Shown here: positions 42,640-52,785 of the stretch, in pieces
Numbering within the stretch: the stretch's first letter is position 1
Layout of the letters: every line of letters begins with the position of its first letter
DNA from: an uncultured Eubacteriales bacterium
GTDB taxonomy: Bacteria; Bacillota; Clostridia; Christensenellales; CAG-138
Direction: 5' to 3'
Length of the DNA: 64,000 nucleotides
Assembly: GCA_902801845.1 (NCBI GenBank)
Contig: CADCJW010000002.1
Location: 227,603-291,602, forward strand
Program-made: the position numbers and the translations under genes
The notes under the pieces: model-generated
Seen by the model: the letters and a program-made list of their open reading frames with translations, nothing else
Told to the model about the DNA's origin: nothing
The model's database searches: none

Positions 42640-42711
42640 CTCCGCTCCGGGTTTCCGGAGCGGAGCATCGCTCCAACGCAAAGGGGGTGGGGCAAAGCCT
42701 CTCCCCCTTTT
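42640..42711 (+). terminator. Two hairpins between the binding-protein and ATPase genes
   Basis: CTCCGCTCCGG-GTTT-CCGGAGCGGAG (42640-42665) lacks a T-tract; AAAGGGGG...CCCCCTTT (42680-42711) is followed by TTCG. They probably stabilise the upstream mRNA and give partial termination. Confidence 0.65.
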
Positions 42712-42745
42712 CGTGGATTTATATTTAAGGAAGGAGGAATTGCAT

Positions 42746-44281
42746 TTGGCTGATATCATCCTGGAGATGAAGAACATCACCAAAGAATTCCCAGGTGTCA
42801 AAGCGCTGGACAACGTGAATCTGGTGGTCGAACGGGGAGAGATCCACGCCCTGATCGGCGAAAACGGCGCGGGAAAAACCACGCTGATGAACGTGCTTTC
42901 CGGCATCTATCCTTATGGGACCTATTCCGGGGAAATCTACTATAACGGCAAGCTGTGCCAGTTCAAAACGCTCAAGGAATCCGAAGCGCTAAACATCGTG
43001 ATCATCCACCAGGAGCTCGCCCTGATCCCCCTTCTGTCCATCGGGGAGAACATGTTCCTGGGCAACGAATTCAAAAACAAGGCCGGCTATATCGACTGGA
43101 ACAGGACCTACGCTGAGGCCGAAAAGCACATGAAGCAGGTAGGCCTGCAGGAGTCCCCCCACACGCTCATCAAGGACATCGGCACGGGCAAGCAGCAGCT
43201 GGTGGAGATCGCCAAGGCTTTCTCGAAAAACGTGAAGCTGCTGATCCTGGACGAGCCCACCTCCTCCCTGAACGACGAGGATGCCAGGATGCTGCTCGAC
43301 CTGCTGATGGAGTTCAAGAAGCAGGGACTTACGTCCATCATCATCACCCATAAGCTGAACGAGATCATCTACTGCGCCGACAAGGCCACGATCCTGCGCG
43401 ACGGCACCACCATCGAGACCCTGGTCAAGGGCGTGGACGACTTCAGCGAGGATCGCATCATCAAGGGCATGGTGGGCCGCCCCATGGACGACCGCTTCCC
43501 CGCCCGCACCCACCGCGTGGAGGACGAGGTGAGCCTGGAGGTCAGGGACTGGACGGTGCATCATCCGCTGTATCCGGAAAAGGTCGTGGTCAACAAGGCC
43601 TGCTTCAAGGTGCACAAGGGCGAGGTCGTCGGCTTCTCCGGCCTGCAGGGCGCGGGCCGAACGGAGCTGGCCATGTCCATATTCGGCCGGAGCTACGGCA
43701 CCGACATCTCGGGCAAGCTGTTCATCCACGGCAAGGAGACCCACCTCAAGAATCCCGAAGCGGCCATTCACGCGGGCCTCGCGTATGTGACGGAGGATCG
43801 CAAGACCAACGGGCTGCTGCTCAACGAGAGCATCCGCTTCAACACGACCCTCTCCCGGCTGGACAAGGTGTGCGATCACGGCATCGTCGACCGGGACAAG
43901 GAGAAGATCGCCGCAGAGCGCATGAAGGAAGAGATGGGCACGAAGACGCCCTCCGTCGAGCAGAAGGTGGGCAATCTCTCCGGCGGCAACCAGCAAAAGG
44001 CGCTGCTGGGGAAGTGGATGTTTACCGAGCCCGACATCCTGATCCTGGACGAACCCACCCGGGGCATCGACGTCGGCGCGAAGTATGATATCTATTGCCT
44101 GATCAACCAGATGGTGGATCAGGGCAAATCCGTCGTGATGATTTCATCGGAAATGCCGGAGTTGCTGGGCATGTGCGACCGCATTTACGTGATGAACGAA
44201 GGCAATCTTCTGGCCGAACTGGACGCCGCGCAGGCCACCCAGGAAGTCATCATGGGCTATATCCTGCGGGACGGCCGGTAA
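42746..44281 (+). CDS. Sugar ABC transporter ATPase with two nucleotide-binding domains (MmsA/GguA type)
   Basis: This 511-residue protein has domain 1 with Walker [10 protein letters not shown] (38-46), a divergent signature ([13 protein letters not shown]) and Walker [11 protein letters not shown]. Domain 2 has a degenerate Walker A ([10 protein letters not shown]), signature [14 protein letters not shown] and [10 protein letters not shown]. This asymmetry is normal for the CUT2 sugar importers. The start is TTG 42746, with AAGGAGG 8 nt upstream; an upstream in-frame reading lies in the terminator. It precedes the permease gene by 35 bp. Confidence 0.94.
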   Translation: MADIILEMKNITKEFPGVKALDNVNLVVERGEIHALIGENGAGKTTLMNVLSGIYPYGTYSGEIYYNGKLCQFKTLKESEALNIVIIHQELALIPLLSIGENMFLGNEFKNKAGYIDWNRTYAEAEKHMKQVGLQESPHTLIKDIGTGKQQLVEIAKAFSKNVKLLILDEPTSSLNDEDARMLLDLLMEFKKQGLTSIIITHKLNEIIYCADKATILRDGTTIETLVKGVDDFSEDRIIKGMVGRPMDDRFPARTHRVEDEVSLEVRDWTVHHPLYPEKVVVNKACFKVHKGEVVGFSGLQGAGRTELAMSIFGRSYGTDISGKLFIHGKETHLKNPEAAIHAGLAYVTEDRKTNGLLLNESIRFNTTLSRLDKVCDHGIVDRDKEKIAAERMKEEMGTKTPSVEQKVGNLSGGNQQKALLGKWMFTEPDILILDEPTRGIDVGAKYDIYCLINQMVDQGKSVVMISSEMPELLGMCDRIYVMNEGNLLAELDAAQATQEVIMGYILRDGR

Positions 44282-44316
44282 AGTCCGTTCCAGAAAAAGA
44301 GAAGGAGTGACGCCTT

Positions 44317-45549
44317 ATGGCAGCTACACCTACGACGCCTGCTGCCGCCCAGAAGAGCGGCATGGCGAAGATCATCAAATTCCTGACGAAAAACTCCATG
44401 ACCATCGCGCTCATCGCGGTGTTCGTGCTGTTCTACTTCCTCACGGACGGCCGTTTGCTCTACGCCCAGAACATGTCCAACCTGCTGTTGCAGAACGGCT
44501 ACGTGTTGGTCCTGGCCTGCGGCATGCTGCTGTGCATCCTGACCGGCGGCAACATCGACCTGTCCGTCGGCTCCGTGATCTGCCTCACCGGGGGCCTGGC
44601 CGCCGTGTTGAGCACGAACCGGGGCTGGAACGCCTACGTCACCGTCCTCCTGTGCCTGCTGGTGGGCCTGGCGGTGGGCATCTGGCAGGGCTACTGGATC
44701 GGCTACGTGCGCATCCCGCCGTTCATCACCACGCTGGCGGGCATGTTCATCTGGCGCGGACTCGGACGTCTGGTGCTGGACAGCAAAACCGTCCCCATCA
44801 AGGACAAGGCGTTCACCAGCCTGTTCACGTCCTACATCAATATCCCCGGCCTGGATGTGATTTCCACCAAGGCCAATCCCGTGGACAACCCCCACATCTG
44901 GTCGCCGCTGGTCATCGGCGCCGTGGTGGTGGTGGTGATCCTGCTGATGACCGCCCGCTCCCGGCGCAACAAGGGCAAGCACGGATACCACCAGAACAGC
45001 GCCCTCATGGATTACGGCAAGGCGGTCGTGGTCAGCGCGCTGATCATGTGGTACTGCTATCTGCTCAGCCAGTATAAGGGCATCTCCGTCATGCTGGTGT
45101 GGGTGCTGGCCATCTGCCTGATCTACTACTTCATCACCTCGAAGACCGCCTTCGGCCGCTACTTCTACGCGGTGGGCGGCAACGAGAAGGCCACCCGCCT
45201 GTCGGGCATCAACACCAACAAGGTCTACTTCCTGGCCTATTCCAACATGGGCCTCTTGGCCGGCCTGTGCGGTCTATTGTGCCTCGCCCGCGTGGGCTCC
45301 GTATCCGGCCAGACGGGCACGTCCTTTGAGATGGACGCCATCGCCTCCTGCTTCATCGGCGGCGCCTCCGCCTACGGCGGCAGCGGCACCATCGGCGGCG
45401 TGGTCATCGGCGCCATGCTGCTGGGCGTGCTGAACATGGGCATGTCCATCATGGGCATCACCGACTCCTGGCAGTATGTCGTCAAGGGCGGCGTGTTGCT
45501 GATCGCCGTCATCTTCGACGTGGTGTCCAGCCGCAAATCCGGCAAATAA
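44317..45549 (+). CDS. Sugar ABC transporter permease (GguB/XylH type)
   Basis: This 410-residue BPD_transp_2 permease has ~10 hydrophobic helices beginning at ~28-45, with 'LTGGNIDLSVGSVICLTGGLAAVL' and 'AVGGNEKATRLSGINTNKVYFLAYSNMGLLAGLCGLL' (shown as their usual GGNxDLSVGS and GGNxxATRLSGI motifs). GGAG is upstream of the ATG. It completes a three-gene importer of the CUT2 class for monosaccharides such as xylose, glucose or galactose; the exact sugar is not readable. Confidence 0.94.
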   Translation: MAATPTTPAAAQKSGMAKIIKFLTKNSMTIALIAVFVLFYFLTDGRLLYAQNMSNLLLQNGYVLVLACGMLLCILTGGNIDLSVGSVICLTGGLAAVLSTNRGWNAYVTVLLCLLVGLAVGIWQGYWIGYVRIPPFITTLAGMFIWRGLGRLVLDSKTVPIKDKAFTSLFTSYINIPGLDVISTKANPVDNPHIWSPLVIGAVVVVVILLMTARSRRNKGKHGYHQNSALMDYGKAVVVSALIMWYCYLLSQYKGISVMLVWVLAICLIYYFITSKTAFGRYFYAVGGNEKATRLSGINTNKVYFLAYSNMGLLAGLCGLLCLARVGSVSGQTGTSFEMDAIASCFIGGASAYGGSGTIGGVVIGAMLLGVLNMGMSIMGITDSWQYVVKGGVLLIAVIFDVVSSRKSGK

Positions 45550-45565
45550 TCATCGGCTTTGTGAC

Positions 45566-45606
45566 CAAAGGCGCGGCTCTTCCAAAGGACTGCGCCTTTG
45601 TTTTTA
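45566..45606 (+). terminator. Terminator of the sugar ABC operon
   Basis: CAAAGGCGC...GCGCCTTTG (9 bp) followed by TTTTT. Confidence 0.8.
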
Positions 45607-45636
45607 TCAAACCACACGCGAAGGCAGGAAAGAAAG

Positions 45637-46086
45637 ATGGAAGAAGAGCGAGCCCCGTCATACGCCCAAAAGCTCCGCGATCTGCTGGACGAATATGAAA
45701 CGGCCGTCCGCCAGGCGCGCGCCCGCAAAACGCCGGGCAGCGGCCTGCTGGGCTTTGGGCCGAAGCGGGGCGACGACCCCTGCCACGAGGCGTTCGACCA
45801 AAAGCTGGAGGCCCTGTTCGCGGCCATGGCGGCCGGGGACCCGCCCGTCGAGGACGCGGCGGACGCGATCGGGCTGCTCCTGAGGGCGGAGGAGGACCGG
45901 CCGTGGCCCGAGGAGGCCCGGTGGATGCTCGTCGCCGCCCAGCGCCACGCCCTGCCGGTGATCCCCCTGCTGCCCGGGGCCCAGCGGCGAAAGCTGTTGC
46001 TCGAGTACAGGAAGCGGTATCCCCGTTTCCGCCGCCTGCCCGTCCAGGACCAGGTCCTCAAGGCGCTGGCCCGGGACGAGCTGTGA
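45637..46086 (+). CDS. Conserved-looking hypothetical protein
   Basis: This 149-residue mainly helical, Arg-rich protein (MEEERAPSYAQKLRDLLDEYE...) has no recognised domain, signal or membrane segment. Start ATG 45637 behind AGGAAAG; a terminator follows at 46107. GC-rich third positions like its neighbours support real coding, although long opposite-strand ORFs also exist here. Confidence 0.6.
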   Translation: MEEERAPSYAQKLRDLLDEYETAVRQARARKTPGSGLLGFGPKRGDDPCHEAFDQKLEALFAAMAAGDPPVEDAADAIGLLLRAEEDRPWPEEARWMLVAAQRHALPVIPLLPGAQRRKLLLEYRKRYPRFRRLPVQDQVLKALARDEL

Positions 46087-46106
46087 CGGGTCCCCCTCAC
46101 GCATTG

Positions 46107-46148
46107 GCGGCAGTTTTTGGTGCGCGAACCAAAATCTGCCGCTTTTTT
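46107..46148. terminator. Terminator between converging genes
   Basis: GCGGCAG-TTTTTGGT/ACCAAAA-TCTGCCGC (one mismatch) followed by TTTTTT. Confidence 0.75.
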
Positions 46149-46175
46149 CTGCCTGTAATCTTGATCCTTATGACT

Positions 46176-46838
46176 TTATGCGCCGGCACGTTCCCCCACG
46201 AAGGCGGCCATCTCCCGCTCCAGGAGGCGGAAGACGTTGGCCACCAGGAAGCCGTCGGCCACGGCGTGGTTCATGCGAACGGTGACCGGCATCATGAGCC
46301 GGCCGTCCTCCGGCCGGTACTTGCCCCAGTTGACGATGGGCGCAAGATAGAGGTACCCGTCCGGCAGCTCCAGGTGCAGGGCGTCGTAGGAGACCCAGGG
46401 GATATAGGAGGCGTCGAACCAGTTGGGGTGGTTCGCGTCGTCCAGCCCGAGATCCCGCGTCCCCTTCCCCGCTTCCAGATCCCGAAGGGCGGCGGCGTAG
46501 AAGGTCTCGTAGTCCGGATCGTAGGTGGAATAGACCTCAGTAAAGGTCTCCGTATCCTCGTGGAAGACGTACTGGATGGGGTGGATCACGTCGTAGCAGA
46601 TGAGTTCGTCGGTCTGCCAGCGGTAGTCCATCCGATAATCCTCCCGGGAGTTCAACGCCCGGCAGAGGATATAGAGGAAGTTCAGATAGAACTTCCGCCC
46701 CCTGGCCCTGGACCAGGCGACCAGGTCGGTCACGTCCACCCGGGCCGTCATGGACAGGGAGCACTTGCAGTCCTCCGAAAAACGGCGGAAGACGCCCTTT
46801 CGGTAGTAGGTCTCCCGATCGATCACCCGATAGCCCAT
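46176..46838 (-). CDS. CAT-like acetyltransferase (type A fold)
   Basis: This 220-residue trimeric CAT-family enzyme has the catalytic His motif 'VTVRMNHAVADGFLVANVFRLLE' near the C-terminus (consensus HHxxxDG, here NHAVADG). The N-terminal 'MGYRVIDRETYYRKGVFRRFSED' and 'FYLNFLYILCRALNS' also fit. The first His of the HH pair is Asn, and the drug-pocket pattern differs from true chloramphenicol acetyltransferases, so resistance should not be assumed; the substrate is unknown. It lies 4 bp downstream of the phosphodiesterase gene. Confidence 0.85.
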   Translation of the reverse strand: MGYRVIDRETYYRKGVFRRFSEDCKCSLSMTARVDVTDLVAWSRARGRKFYLNFLYILCRALNSREDYRMDYRWQTDELICYDVIHPIQYVFHEDTETFTEVYSTYDPDYETFYAAALRDLEAGKGTRDLGLDDANHPNWFDASYIPWVSYDALHLELPDGYLYLAPIVNWGKYRPEDGRLMMPVTVRMNHAVADGFLVANVFRLLEREMAAFVGERAGA

Positions 46839-46842
46839 GGCC

Positions 46843-47388
46843 CTATCCTCGATACTCCCGGTAGACCGCGCCGGTCAGCAGATCCTTCCAAAGGAAGACG
46901 CCGTCCTCCAAGGTCATGTAGCTGTGGGGGGAGTCCTCCTTGGGGATGGCCAGGGAGCCGGGGTTCAGGTAGGTGACGCCGTCCCGCGTCTCGCAGGCGG
47001 GGACGTGGGTGTGGCCGTGGAGGAGGATGTCCCCCGGGTGCAGGGGCGGCAGGGCGTCCAGGTGGAAGAGGTGGCCGTGGGTCACGAACAGGAGCCGGGA
47101 GCCCACCGACAGCAGGGCGTAGTCGGCCAGGATGGGGAACTGGAGCACGGCCTGGTCGATCTCGGCGTCGCAGTTGCCGCGGACAGCCAGGATGCTCGCC
47201 TGCCGCTCGTTGAGCATGGCGGTGACGGATTTGGGGTCGTAGCCCCGGGGCAGGTCGTTCCGGGGGCCGTGGTAGAGCAGGTCCCCCAGCAGCAGGAGCC
47301 GGTCCGCCTTCTCCCGATCGAAGGCGTCCAGCAGCGCCCGGCAGTAGAAAGCGGACCCGTGCAGGTCCGACGCGATGAGCCATTTCAT
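46843..47388 (-). CDS. YfcE/MJ0936-family metallophosphodiesterase
   Basis: This 181-residue calcineurin-like enzyme has the metal ligands in order: DLHG (D8, H10), GDLLYHG (D37), GNCD (N~72), 'VTHGHLF' and 'LLHGHTHVP'. It hydrolyses phosphodiester model substrates in E. coli (YfcE); the natural substrate is unknown. ATG 47388 has GGAGG upstream, and a sigma-A promoter lies at 47419-47447. Co-transcribed with the CAT-like gene. Confidence 0.92.
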   Translation of the reverse strand: MKWLIASDLHGSAFYCRALLDAFDREKADRLLLLGDLLYHGPRNDLPRGYDPKSVTAMLNERQASILAVRGNCDAEIDQAVLQFPILADYALLSVGSRLLFVTHGHLFHLDALPPLHPGDILLHGHTHVPACETRDGVTYLNPGSLAIPKEDSPHSYMTLEDGVFLWKDLLTGAVYREYRG

Positions 47389-47418
47389 AGAAACGTACCT
47401 CCGTGTTGCGATGGGAAA

Positions 47419-47447
47419 AGTATACCAGAGGACGGATAGGTTTTCAA
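47419..47447 (-). promoter_or_regulatory. Promoter of the phosphodiesterase/CAT-like operon
   Basis: On the minus strand TTGAAA (47442-47447), 17 bp, TATACT (47419-47424). Confidence 0.75.
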
Positions 47448-47456
47448 TGCTTCTCT

Positions 47457-47607
47457 TGTGCCGCTTTTTCTTTTCGGTGAAAAGAAAAAGCGGCACAAAA
47501 AGAAAAGCTCAGGAAAATAATCAGGGAGTACCGCGTAAGCAATGCTCCCCAGTTAAGTTCTTTTGGGCACCTTTTCTTGTCTAAGAAAAGGTGCGCCAGC
47601 TTCCAAT
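47457..47607. repeat. Dispersed double-hairpin intergenic repeat, copy B
   Basis: Inverse orientation to copy A (1183-1335). An 18-bp perfect stem with a CGGTG loop (47457-47497) and a 12-bp perfect stem (47567-47594) are joined by the same AATGCTCCCC and GTTCTTTTGGG words and end in CTTCCAAT. It lies between divergent promoters. Confidence 0.75.
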
Positions 47608-47626
47608 CAAATCCTCTAAAAAAGTC

Positions 47627-47655
47627 TTGACAAAGGGGGGACGACCTGCTATACT
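47627..47655 (+). promoter_or_regulatory. Promoter of pyrG
   Basis: TTGACA (47627-47632), 17 bp, TATACT (47650-47655): near-consensus. It starts a ~170-nt leader. Confidence 0.85.
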
Positions 47656-47734
47656 GCATGCTATGTTGTTTGTATATTATATATTTTCTTGGCGAACGCC
47701 AGGACGGGAAACCGGAACAGAGTGCATGAAGGGG

Positions 47735-47803
47735 CACGGGAACGATGAACGCAAGGGCGTCCGTCCGTAGGGGAAACTCCCCTCGGATGGGCGCCCTTCT
47801 CTT
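47735..47803 (+). promoter_or_regulatory. Leader hairpin upstream of pyrG
   Basis: AAGGGCG(TCCGTCCG)...(CGGATGGG)CGCCCTT encloses an inner AGGGGA-AA-CTCCCCT hairpin, then CTCTTTGG. It resembles an attenuator position but lacks a strong T-tract, and the predicted transcript start lacks the GGGC needed for the known pyrG reiterative-transcription control. Confidence 0.45.
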
Positions 47804-47830
47804 TGGAAGGAAATCGGAAAGGAGCTTTGC

Positions 47831-49447
47831 ATGAAGCACATTTTTGTGACCGGCGGCGTGGTTTCGGGCCTCGGCAAGGGCATCACGGCAGCCTCCCTGG
47901 GGCGGCTGCTGAAGGCCCGGGGATATAAGGTGGCGGCCCAGAAGCTGGACCCCTACATCAACGTGGACCCGGGCACCATGTCCCCCTACCAGCACGGGGA
48001 GGTGTACGTGACCGAGGACGGGGCGGAGACGGATCTGGATCTCGGGCACTACGAGAGGTTCATCGACGAGGATCTGAACCGGTACTCCAATCTGACCACC
48101 GGCAAGGTCTATTCGAACGTGCTCCGGCGGGAGCGCCAGGGCGGGTACCTGGGCAAGACGGTCCAGACCATCCCCCACATCACCGACGAGATCAAGCGCT
48201 TCATCTACCGGGTGGGGGAGCACAGCGACGCGGACATCGTCATCACGGAGATCGGCGGCACCATCGGCGACATCGAGAGCCAGCCCTTCCTGGAGGCCAT
48301 CCGCCAGGTGGGCCGGGAGGTGGGCCGGGGCAACGCCCTGTACATCCACGTGACGCTGGTGCCCTATCTCAAGGCCAGCGGCGAGCATAAATCGAAGCCC
48401 ACCCAGCACTCCGTCAAGGAGCTCCAGGGCATGGGCATCTTCCCCGACATCATCGTGCTCAGGACCGACGAGCCCATCCTGGACGAGAGCATCTTCGACA
48501 AGATCGCCAACTTCTGCAACGTGGATCGGGAGGCGGTCATCGAAAATCTGACCCTGCCCGTGCTCTACGAGGCCCCCCTATATTTGGAGCAGGCGCATTT
48601 CTCCGAGATCGTTTGCAAAAAACTGGACTTGCCCTGCCGGGTTCCTGACCTCTCCTCCTGGCAGGCGATGGTGGACCGCATCCATGCCTCCCACGAGGAG
48701 GTCACCATCGCCCTGGTGGGCAAGTATACCCAGCTCCACGACGCTTACCTCTCCATCGTGGAGGCCCTGCACCACGCCGGGTACGCCCGGGGCGTCCAGG
48801 TGAAGATCCGCTGGATCGACTCGGAAGCCTTCGTCCCGACGGACCTGGCGGGTGTGGACGGGGTGTTGGTGCCCGGCGGCTTCGGCAGCCGGGGCATCGA
48901 GGGCATGATCCAGGCGGCCCGGTGCGCCCGGGAGGGGGATCTCCCCTATCTCGGCATCTGCCTGGGCATGCAGATCCTGTGCATCGAATACGCCCGGAAC
49001 GTGCTGGGCTGGGCGGACGCCAACTCCGGGGAGTTCGACCCGGACAGCGCCCACAAGGTCATCGACTTCATGCCGGGCCAGAGCGACGAGGTGGACAAGG
49101 GCGGCACGCTGCGGCTGGGCAGCTATCCCTGCCAGATCCAGCCCGGCACCACGCTTCGCAAATACTACGCCCTGGACGCCGTGGCGGAGCGGCATCGGCA
49201 CCGGTACGAGCTCAACAACGCCTTCCGACAGCAACTTATGGACGGCGGGCTCACCTTCTCCGGCATCTCCCCCGACGGGCGGCTGGTGGAGGCGGCGGAG
49301 CTTACGGACCGGCCCTTCTATGTGGGGGTCCAGTACCATCCCGAATTCAAGAGCCGGCCCACCAAACCCCACCCCCTGTTCATAGGCCTGGTAGAAGCGG
49401 CCCTACACCACAAACATGACACAGAATCTGAAAGGAGCATCCCATGA
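47831..49447 (+). CDS. pyrG: CTP synthase (glutamine-hydrolysing)
   Basis: This 538-residue enzyme converts UTP to CTP using ATP and glutamine ammonia. The N-terminal synthase domain starts [20 protein letters not shown] (P-loop type SGLGKG). The C-terminal class I amidotransferase domain carries the nucleophile in GICLGMQ and the 'YHPEFKSRP' His-Glu pair. Its stop overlaps the glnA start by 4 bp, an unusual coupling to glutamine synthetase. GGAAAGGAG precedes the ATG. Confidence 0.97.
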   Translation: MKHIFVTGGVVSGLGKGITAASLGRLLKARGYKVAAQKLDPYINVDPGTMSPYQHGEVYVTEDGAETDLDLGHYERFIDEDLNRYSNLTTGKVYSNVLRRERQGGYLGKTVQTIPHITDEIKRFIYRVGEHSDADIVITEIGGTIGDIESQPFLEAIRQVGREVGRGNALYIHVTLVPYLKASGEHKSKPTQHSVKELQGMGIFPDIIVLRTDEPILDESIFDKIANFCNVDREAVIENLTLPVLYEAPLYLEQAHFSEIVCKKLDLPCRVPDLSSWQAMVDRIHASHEEVTIALVGKYTQLHDAYLSIVEALHHAGYARGVQVKIRWIDSEAFVPTDLAGVDGVLVPGGFGSRGIEGMIQAARCAREGDLPYLGICLGMQILCIEYARNVLGWADANSGEFDPDSAHKVIDFMPGQSDEVDKGGTLRLGSYPCQIQPGTTLRKYYALDAVAERHRHRYELNNAFRQQLMDGGLTFSGISPDGRLVEAAELTDRPFYVGVQYHPEFKSRPTKPHPLFIGLVEAALHHKHDTESERSIP

Positions 49448-50772
49448 AATACACCAAGGAAGACATCATTCGCATCGTCAACGAAGAGGACGTCGAGTTC
49501 ATCCGCCTCCAGTTCACCGACATCTTCGGCCAGCTCAAGAACGTGGCCGTGACCAGCTCCCAGATCGAGAAGGTGGTCAACGACCAGATCATGATCGACG
49601 GCAGCTCCATCGAGGGCTTCACCCGCATCCACGAGAGCGACCAGTATCTGCATCCGGACCTTTCCACCTTCGCGGTGCTGCCCTGGATGCCCGCCCAGCG
49701 GAAGACCGCCCGGCTCATTTGCAACGTGTACAACCCGGACGGCACCCCCTTCGTGGGGGATCCCCGGTACGTGCTTCGGCGGGCGTTGGAGCGAGCTGAA
49801 AAGCTGGGCTACACCTTCAACGTGGGGCCGGAGATGGAGTTCTTCCTCTTCGAGACCGACGAAAAGGGCCTCCCCACCACCCGGACCGCCGATGCCGCCA
49901 GCTATTTCGACATGGCCCCCATCGACCACGGCGGGGACGTGCGACGGGAGATCTGCCTCATGCTGGAGGAGATGGGCTTCGAGATCGAGGCGAGCCACCA
50001 CGAGGTGGCCGAGGGCCAGCACGAGATCGACTTCAAGTACGCCGACGCCCTCACCGCCGCGGACAACATCAGCACCTTCCGCATGGCGGTGAAGACCATC
50101 GCCCAGAGCCACGGCCTCCACGCCACCTTCATGCCCAAACCTGTCTTCGGCATCAACGGCAGCGGCATGCACGTGAACATGTCCCTCTCTAAGGGCGGCA
50201 AGAACATCTTTTTCGATCCTAAGGGGGAACGGGGCCTGTCCCGGGAGGCCTACAGCTTCATCGCCGGCATTTTGGAGCATGTGCGCCACTTCGCCGCCAT
50301 CACCAACCCCCTGGTGAACTCCTATAAGCGGCTGGTCCCCGGCTACGAGGCCCCCTGCTACCTGGCCTGGAGCGCCTCCAACCGGTCCGCCCTGATCCGC
50401 ATCCCCGCCGCCCGGGGCAACAGCACCCGGGTGGAGCTCCGCTGCCCGGACCCGGCCTGCAACCCCTACCTTGCCCTAGCCGTGTGTTTGACGGCGGGTC
50501 TCGACGGCATAGAGCGGGGCCTCACGCCCCCCGCGGAGATCACGGAGAACATCTACACCATGACCGAGAAGGAGCGCAAGGCCCACGGCATCGCCAGCCT
50601 CCCCGGGAACCTGCTGGAGGCGGTGGAGCTGCTGGAGCAGGACAGGCTCATCATCGACGCCCTGGGGGAGCACGTGTTCAAAAGCTTCGTCTCCGGCAAG
50701 CGGGCCGAGTGGGACGAGTATCGGACCCGGGTCACCGACTGGGAGACCCAGCGGTACATGATCGTTTATTGA
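49444..50772 (+). CDS. glnA: Glutamine synthetase type I (GSI-alpha)
   Basis: This 442-residue enzyme makes glutamine from glutamate, ammonia and ATP. It has the beta-grasp N-terminus ('[20 protein letters not shown]'), the 'IDGSSIEGF' loop, active-site 'GPEMEFFLF', 'NGSGMHVN' and '[10 protein letters not shown]', and the length of the Gram-positive alpha type, which is feedback-inhibited and not adenylylated. AAAGGAG lies upstream, inside pyrG. Its product feeds PyrG, GlmS and GuaA encoded alongside. Confidence 0.97.
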   Translation: MKYTKEDIIRIVNEEDVEFIRLQFTDIFGQLKNVAVTSSQIEKVVNDQIMIDGSSIEGFTRIHESDQYLHPDLSTFAVLPWMPAQRKTARLICNVYNPDGTPFVGDPRYVLRRALERAEKLGYTFNVGPEMEFFLFETDEKGLPTTRTADAASYFDMAPIDHGGDVRREICLMLEEMGFEIEASHHEVAEGQHEIDFKYADALTAADNISTFRMAVKTIAQSHGLHATFMPKPVFGINGSGMHVNMSLSKGGKNIFFDPKGERGLSREAYSFIAGILEHVRHFAAITNPLVNSYKRLVPGYEAPCYLAWSASNRSALIRIPAARGNSTRVELRCPDPACNPYLALAVCLTAGLDGIERGLTPPAEITENIYTMTEKERKAHGIASLPGNLLEAVELLEQDRLIIDALGEHVFKSFVSGKRAEWDEYRTRVTDWETQRYMIVY

Positions 50773-50803
50773 CGAAAAGAAGGACGAACGGGAGGGCAGA
50801 ACC

Positions 50804-51592
50804 ATGCGATTCACCAAGATGCAGGGCCTGGGCAACGATTTCTTGCTCGTCTACGGCCAGGTCCCCGGGGACGTTGCGTCCCTGTGTCGGCGGTTGTGCG
50901 ACCGCCACTTCGGCGTGGGGGCGGACGGCGTGATCTTCGTCGCGCCCTCCTCCGTGGCCGACGCCAGGATGCGCACCTTCAACGTGGACGGCAGCGAAGC
51001 GCGCATGTGCGGCAACGGCATCCGCTGCGTGGGGAAGTATCTGTTTGACAAGGGCCTGATCAAAGGGGAGCGGGTGACCGTGGAGACCCTGTCCGGCGTC
51101 AAGACCGTGACCTTGAAACGGGAGGCTGGGCAAGTCACCGCCGCGGCCGTGGACATGGGCCGCGCCATTTTGGAGGAGGCGAACGTTTCCCTGCCCGGCG
51201 GCATGGGCATGGGGGCCCTGATCTCGGTGGGGAACCCCCATGTGGCGGTCTTTTCCCCGGACGTGGAGCATCTGCCCATCGAGCTCTGCGGTCTTCCGAT
51301 CGAGAAGGACCCCCGGTTCCCCGGGGGCGTCAACGTGGAGTTCATCCAGGTCCTGTCCCCCGAAAAGCTGCGGATGCGGGTCTGGGAGCGGGGCTGCGGC
51401 GTCACCCTGGCCTGCGGCACGGGGGCCTGCGCCTCCGCCTTCGCGGCGGTGAAACAGGGGCATTGTCCCCCGGGCCGGCCCATCGAAGTGCAGCTGGACG
51501 GGGGGAGCCTGTTCGTCACCGTGGGCGAGGGGGACGAGCTATTTATGGAGGGCCCCGCCGCCACCGTGTTCGAAGGGGAGATCGAGCCATGA
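50804..51592 (+). CDS. dapF: Diaminopimelate epimerase
   Basis: This 262-residue cofactor-free racemase converts LL- to meso-diaminopimelate for peptidoglycan and lysine. The two catalytic cysteines are present: C69 in ARMCGNGIRC and C204 in LACGTGACAS. It starts MRFTKMQGLGNDF with GGGAGG upstream, 31 bp after glnA, and overlaps dapL by 4 bp (ATGA). Confidence 0.96.
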   Translation: MRFTKMQGLGNDFLLVYGQVPGDVASLCRRLCDRHFGVGADGVIFVAPSSVADARMRTFNVDGSEARMCGNGIRCVGKYLFDKGLIKGERVTVETLSGVKTVTLKREAGQVTAAAVDMGRAILEEANVSLPGGMGMGALISVGNPHVAVFSPDVEHLPIELCGLPIEKDPRFPGGVNVEFIQVLSPEKLRMRVWERGCGVTLACGTGACASAFAAVKQGHCPPGRPIEVQLDGGSLFVTVGEGDELFMEGPAATVFEGEIEP

Positions 51593-52782
51593 CGATGGTC
51601 AACGCCGCCTACGGGCAACTGCCGCCCGCCTTCTTCTTCACCCGGCTTAACGATACCGTGGCGGCATACGAGCTGGCTCACCCGGACAAGGGGCTGCTGC
51701 GGCTGGGGGTGGGGGACGTGACGGGACCCCTCTCCCTTACGGTCATTGAAGCCCTGCGCCGGGCCGTCAGCGAGCAGAGCCGCCGGGAGACCTTCCACGG
51801 GTATCTGCCGGAGACCGGCATGGCCTTTTTTAAGGCGGCGGTGGCGGCCTATTACGGGGGGCGGAACGTGAGCCTTTCCCCGGACGAGATCTTCGTCTCC
51901 AGCGGCGCCGCCGACGATCTGGGGGCGTTGGGGAACCTGTTTTCCCCCGCCGCCCGGGTGCTGGTGACGGAGCCCGCCTACCCCGCCTACGTGGACACCA
52001 GCCGCATGGCGGGCCGAAAGATCCTCCACCTTCAGGGGACCCGGGAGAACGGGTTTTTGCCCCTGCCGGGGGACGATTTGGACGCCGATCTGGTCTATCT
52101 CTGCTCCCCCAACAACCCCACGGGTACGGCCTACACCCGACCCCAGCTTCAACGGTGGGTGGATTGGGCCAACGACCGCCAGGCGGTGATCCTCTTTGAC
52201 GCCGCTTACGAAGCCTTCGTCCAGGACGGGGATGTGCCCCGCAGCATCTATGAGCTGCCCGGGGCGAAGACCTGCGCCATAGAGATCTGCTCCCTGTCCA
52301 AGACGGCGGGGTTCACGGGCATGCGCCTTGGGTACACGGTGGTGCCGAAGGAGCTGGTGCGGGAGGGTTTCTCCCTCCATGACATGTGGACGCAGGATCG
52401 GACCACCCGGACCAACGGCGTCAGCTACGTGTTACAGCGGGCGGGGGAAGCGGCCCTGTCCCCGGCGGGCCTGCAGCAGAACCGGGCGGCCATCGCCGTC
52501 TATCAGGAGAACGGGCGCATCCTCTCCGAGGCCCTCAGGGCGGCGGGGGTCTATTTCACCGGCGGGCGGAACGCCCCCTATCTGTGGCTCCCCTGCCCCC
52601 AGGGCATAACCGGCTGGGCCTTCTTCGACCATCTGCTGCGGGAAGCCCAGATCGTCGTCACCCCCGGGGAGGGCTTCGGCGCCGGCGGCGCGGGCCACGT
52701 GCGCCTTTCCTGCTTCGGCAGCCGGGAGGACACGAAGGAAGCGGCCCATCGGCTCTTGACGATTTTGAAAAAAGGGATATAG
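51589..52782 (+). CDS. dapL: LL-diaminopimelate aminotransferase
   Basis: This 397-residue fold-type I PLP enzyme makes LL-DAP directly from tetrahydrodipicolinate with glutamate. It shows 'LGVGDVTGPL', 'YLPETGMAFFK', 'SPNNPTGT', PLP-binding lysine K238 in SLSKTAGFTG and the C-terminal 'GEGFGAGGAGHVRLSCFGSRED' features of DapL. Overlapping dapF shows that meso-DAP is made in two coupled steps. ATG 51589 lies after GGGGAG inside dapF. Confidence 0.95.
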   Translation: MTMVNAAYGQLPPAFFFTRLNDTVAAYELAHPDKGLLRLGVGDVTGPLSLTVIEALRRAVSEQSRRETFHGYLPETGMAFFKAAVAAYYGGRNVSLSPDEIFVSSGAADDLGALGNLFSPAARVLVTEPAYPAYVDTSRMAGRKILHLQGTRENGFLPLPGDDLDADLVYLCSPNNPTGTAYTRPQLQRWVDWANDRQAVILFDAAYEAFVQDGDVPRSIYELPGAKTCAIEICSLSKTAGFTGMRLGYTVVPKELVREGFSLHDMWTQDRTTRTNGVSYVLQRAGEAALSPAGLQQNRAAIAVYQENGRILSEALRAAGVYFTGGRNAPYLWLPCPQGITGWAFFDHLLREAQIVVTPGEGFGAGGAGHVRLSCFGSREDTKEAAHRLLTILKKGI

Positions 52783-52785
52783 TAT
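52756..52785 (+). promoter_or_regulatory. Possible promoter of glmS
   Basis: TTGACG (52756-52761) and TAGTAT (52780-52785) with an 18-bp gap lie at the end of dapL. Weak; read-through from upstream is equally possible. Confidence 0.3.

Noticed and set aside
46176..46838. Chloramphenicol resistance gene
   Set aside because: The fold and catalytic His fit CAT, but the His-His pair is Asn-His and other drug-pocket residues differ; a resistance call is not supported.
47627..47655. GGGC-type reiterative start for pyrG control
   Set aside because: The bases after the -10 box read GCATGC, not GGGC.
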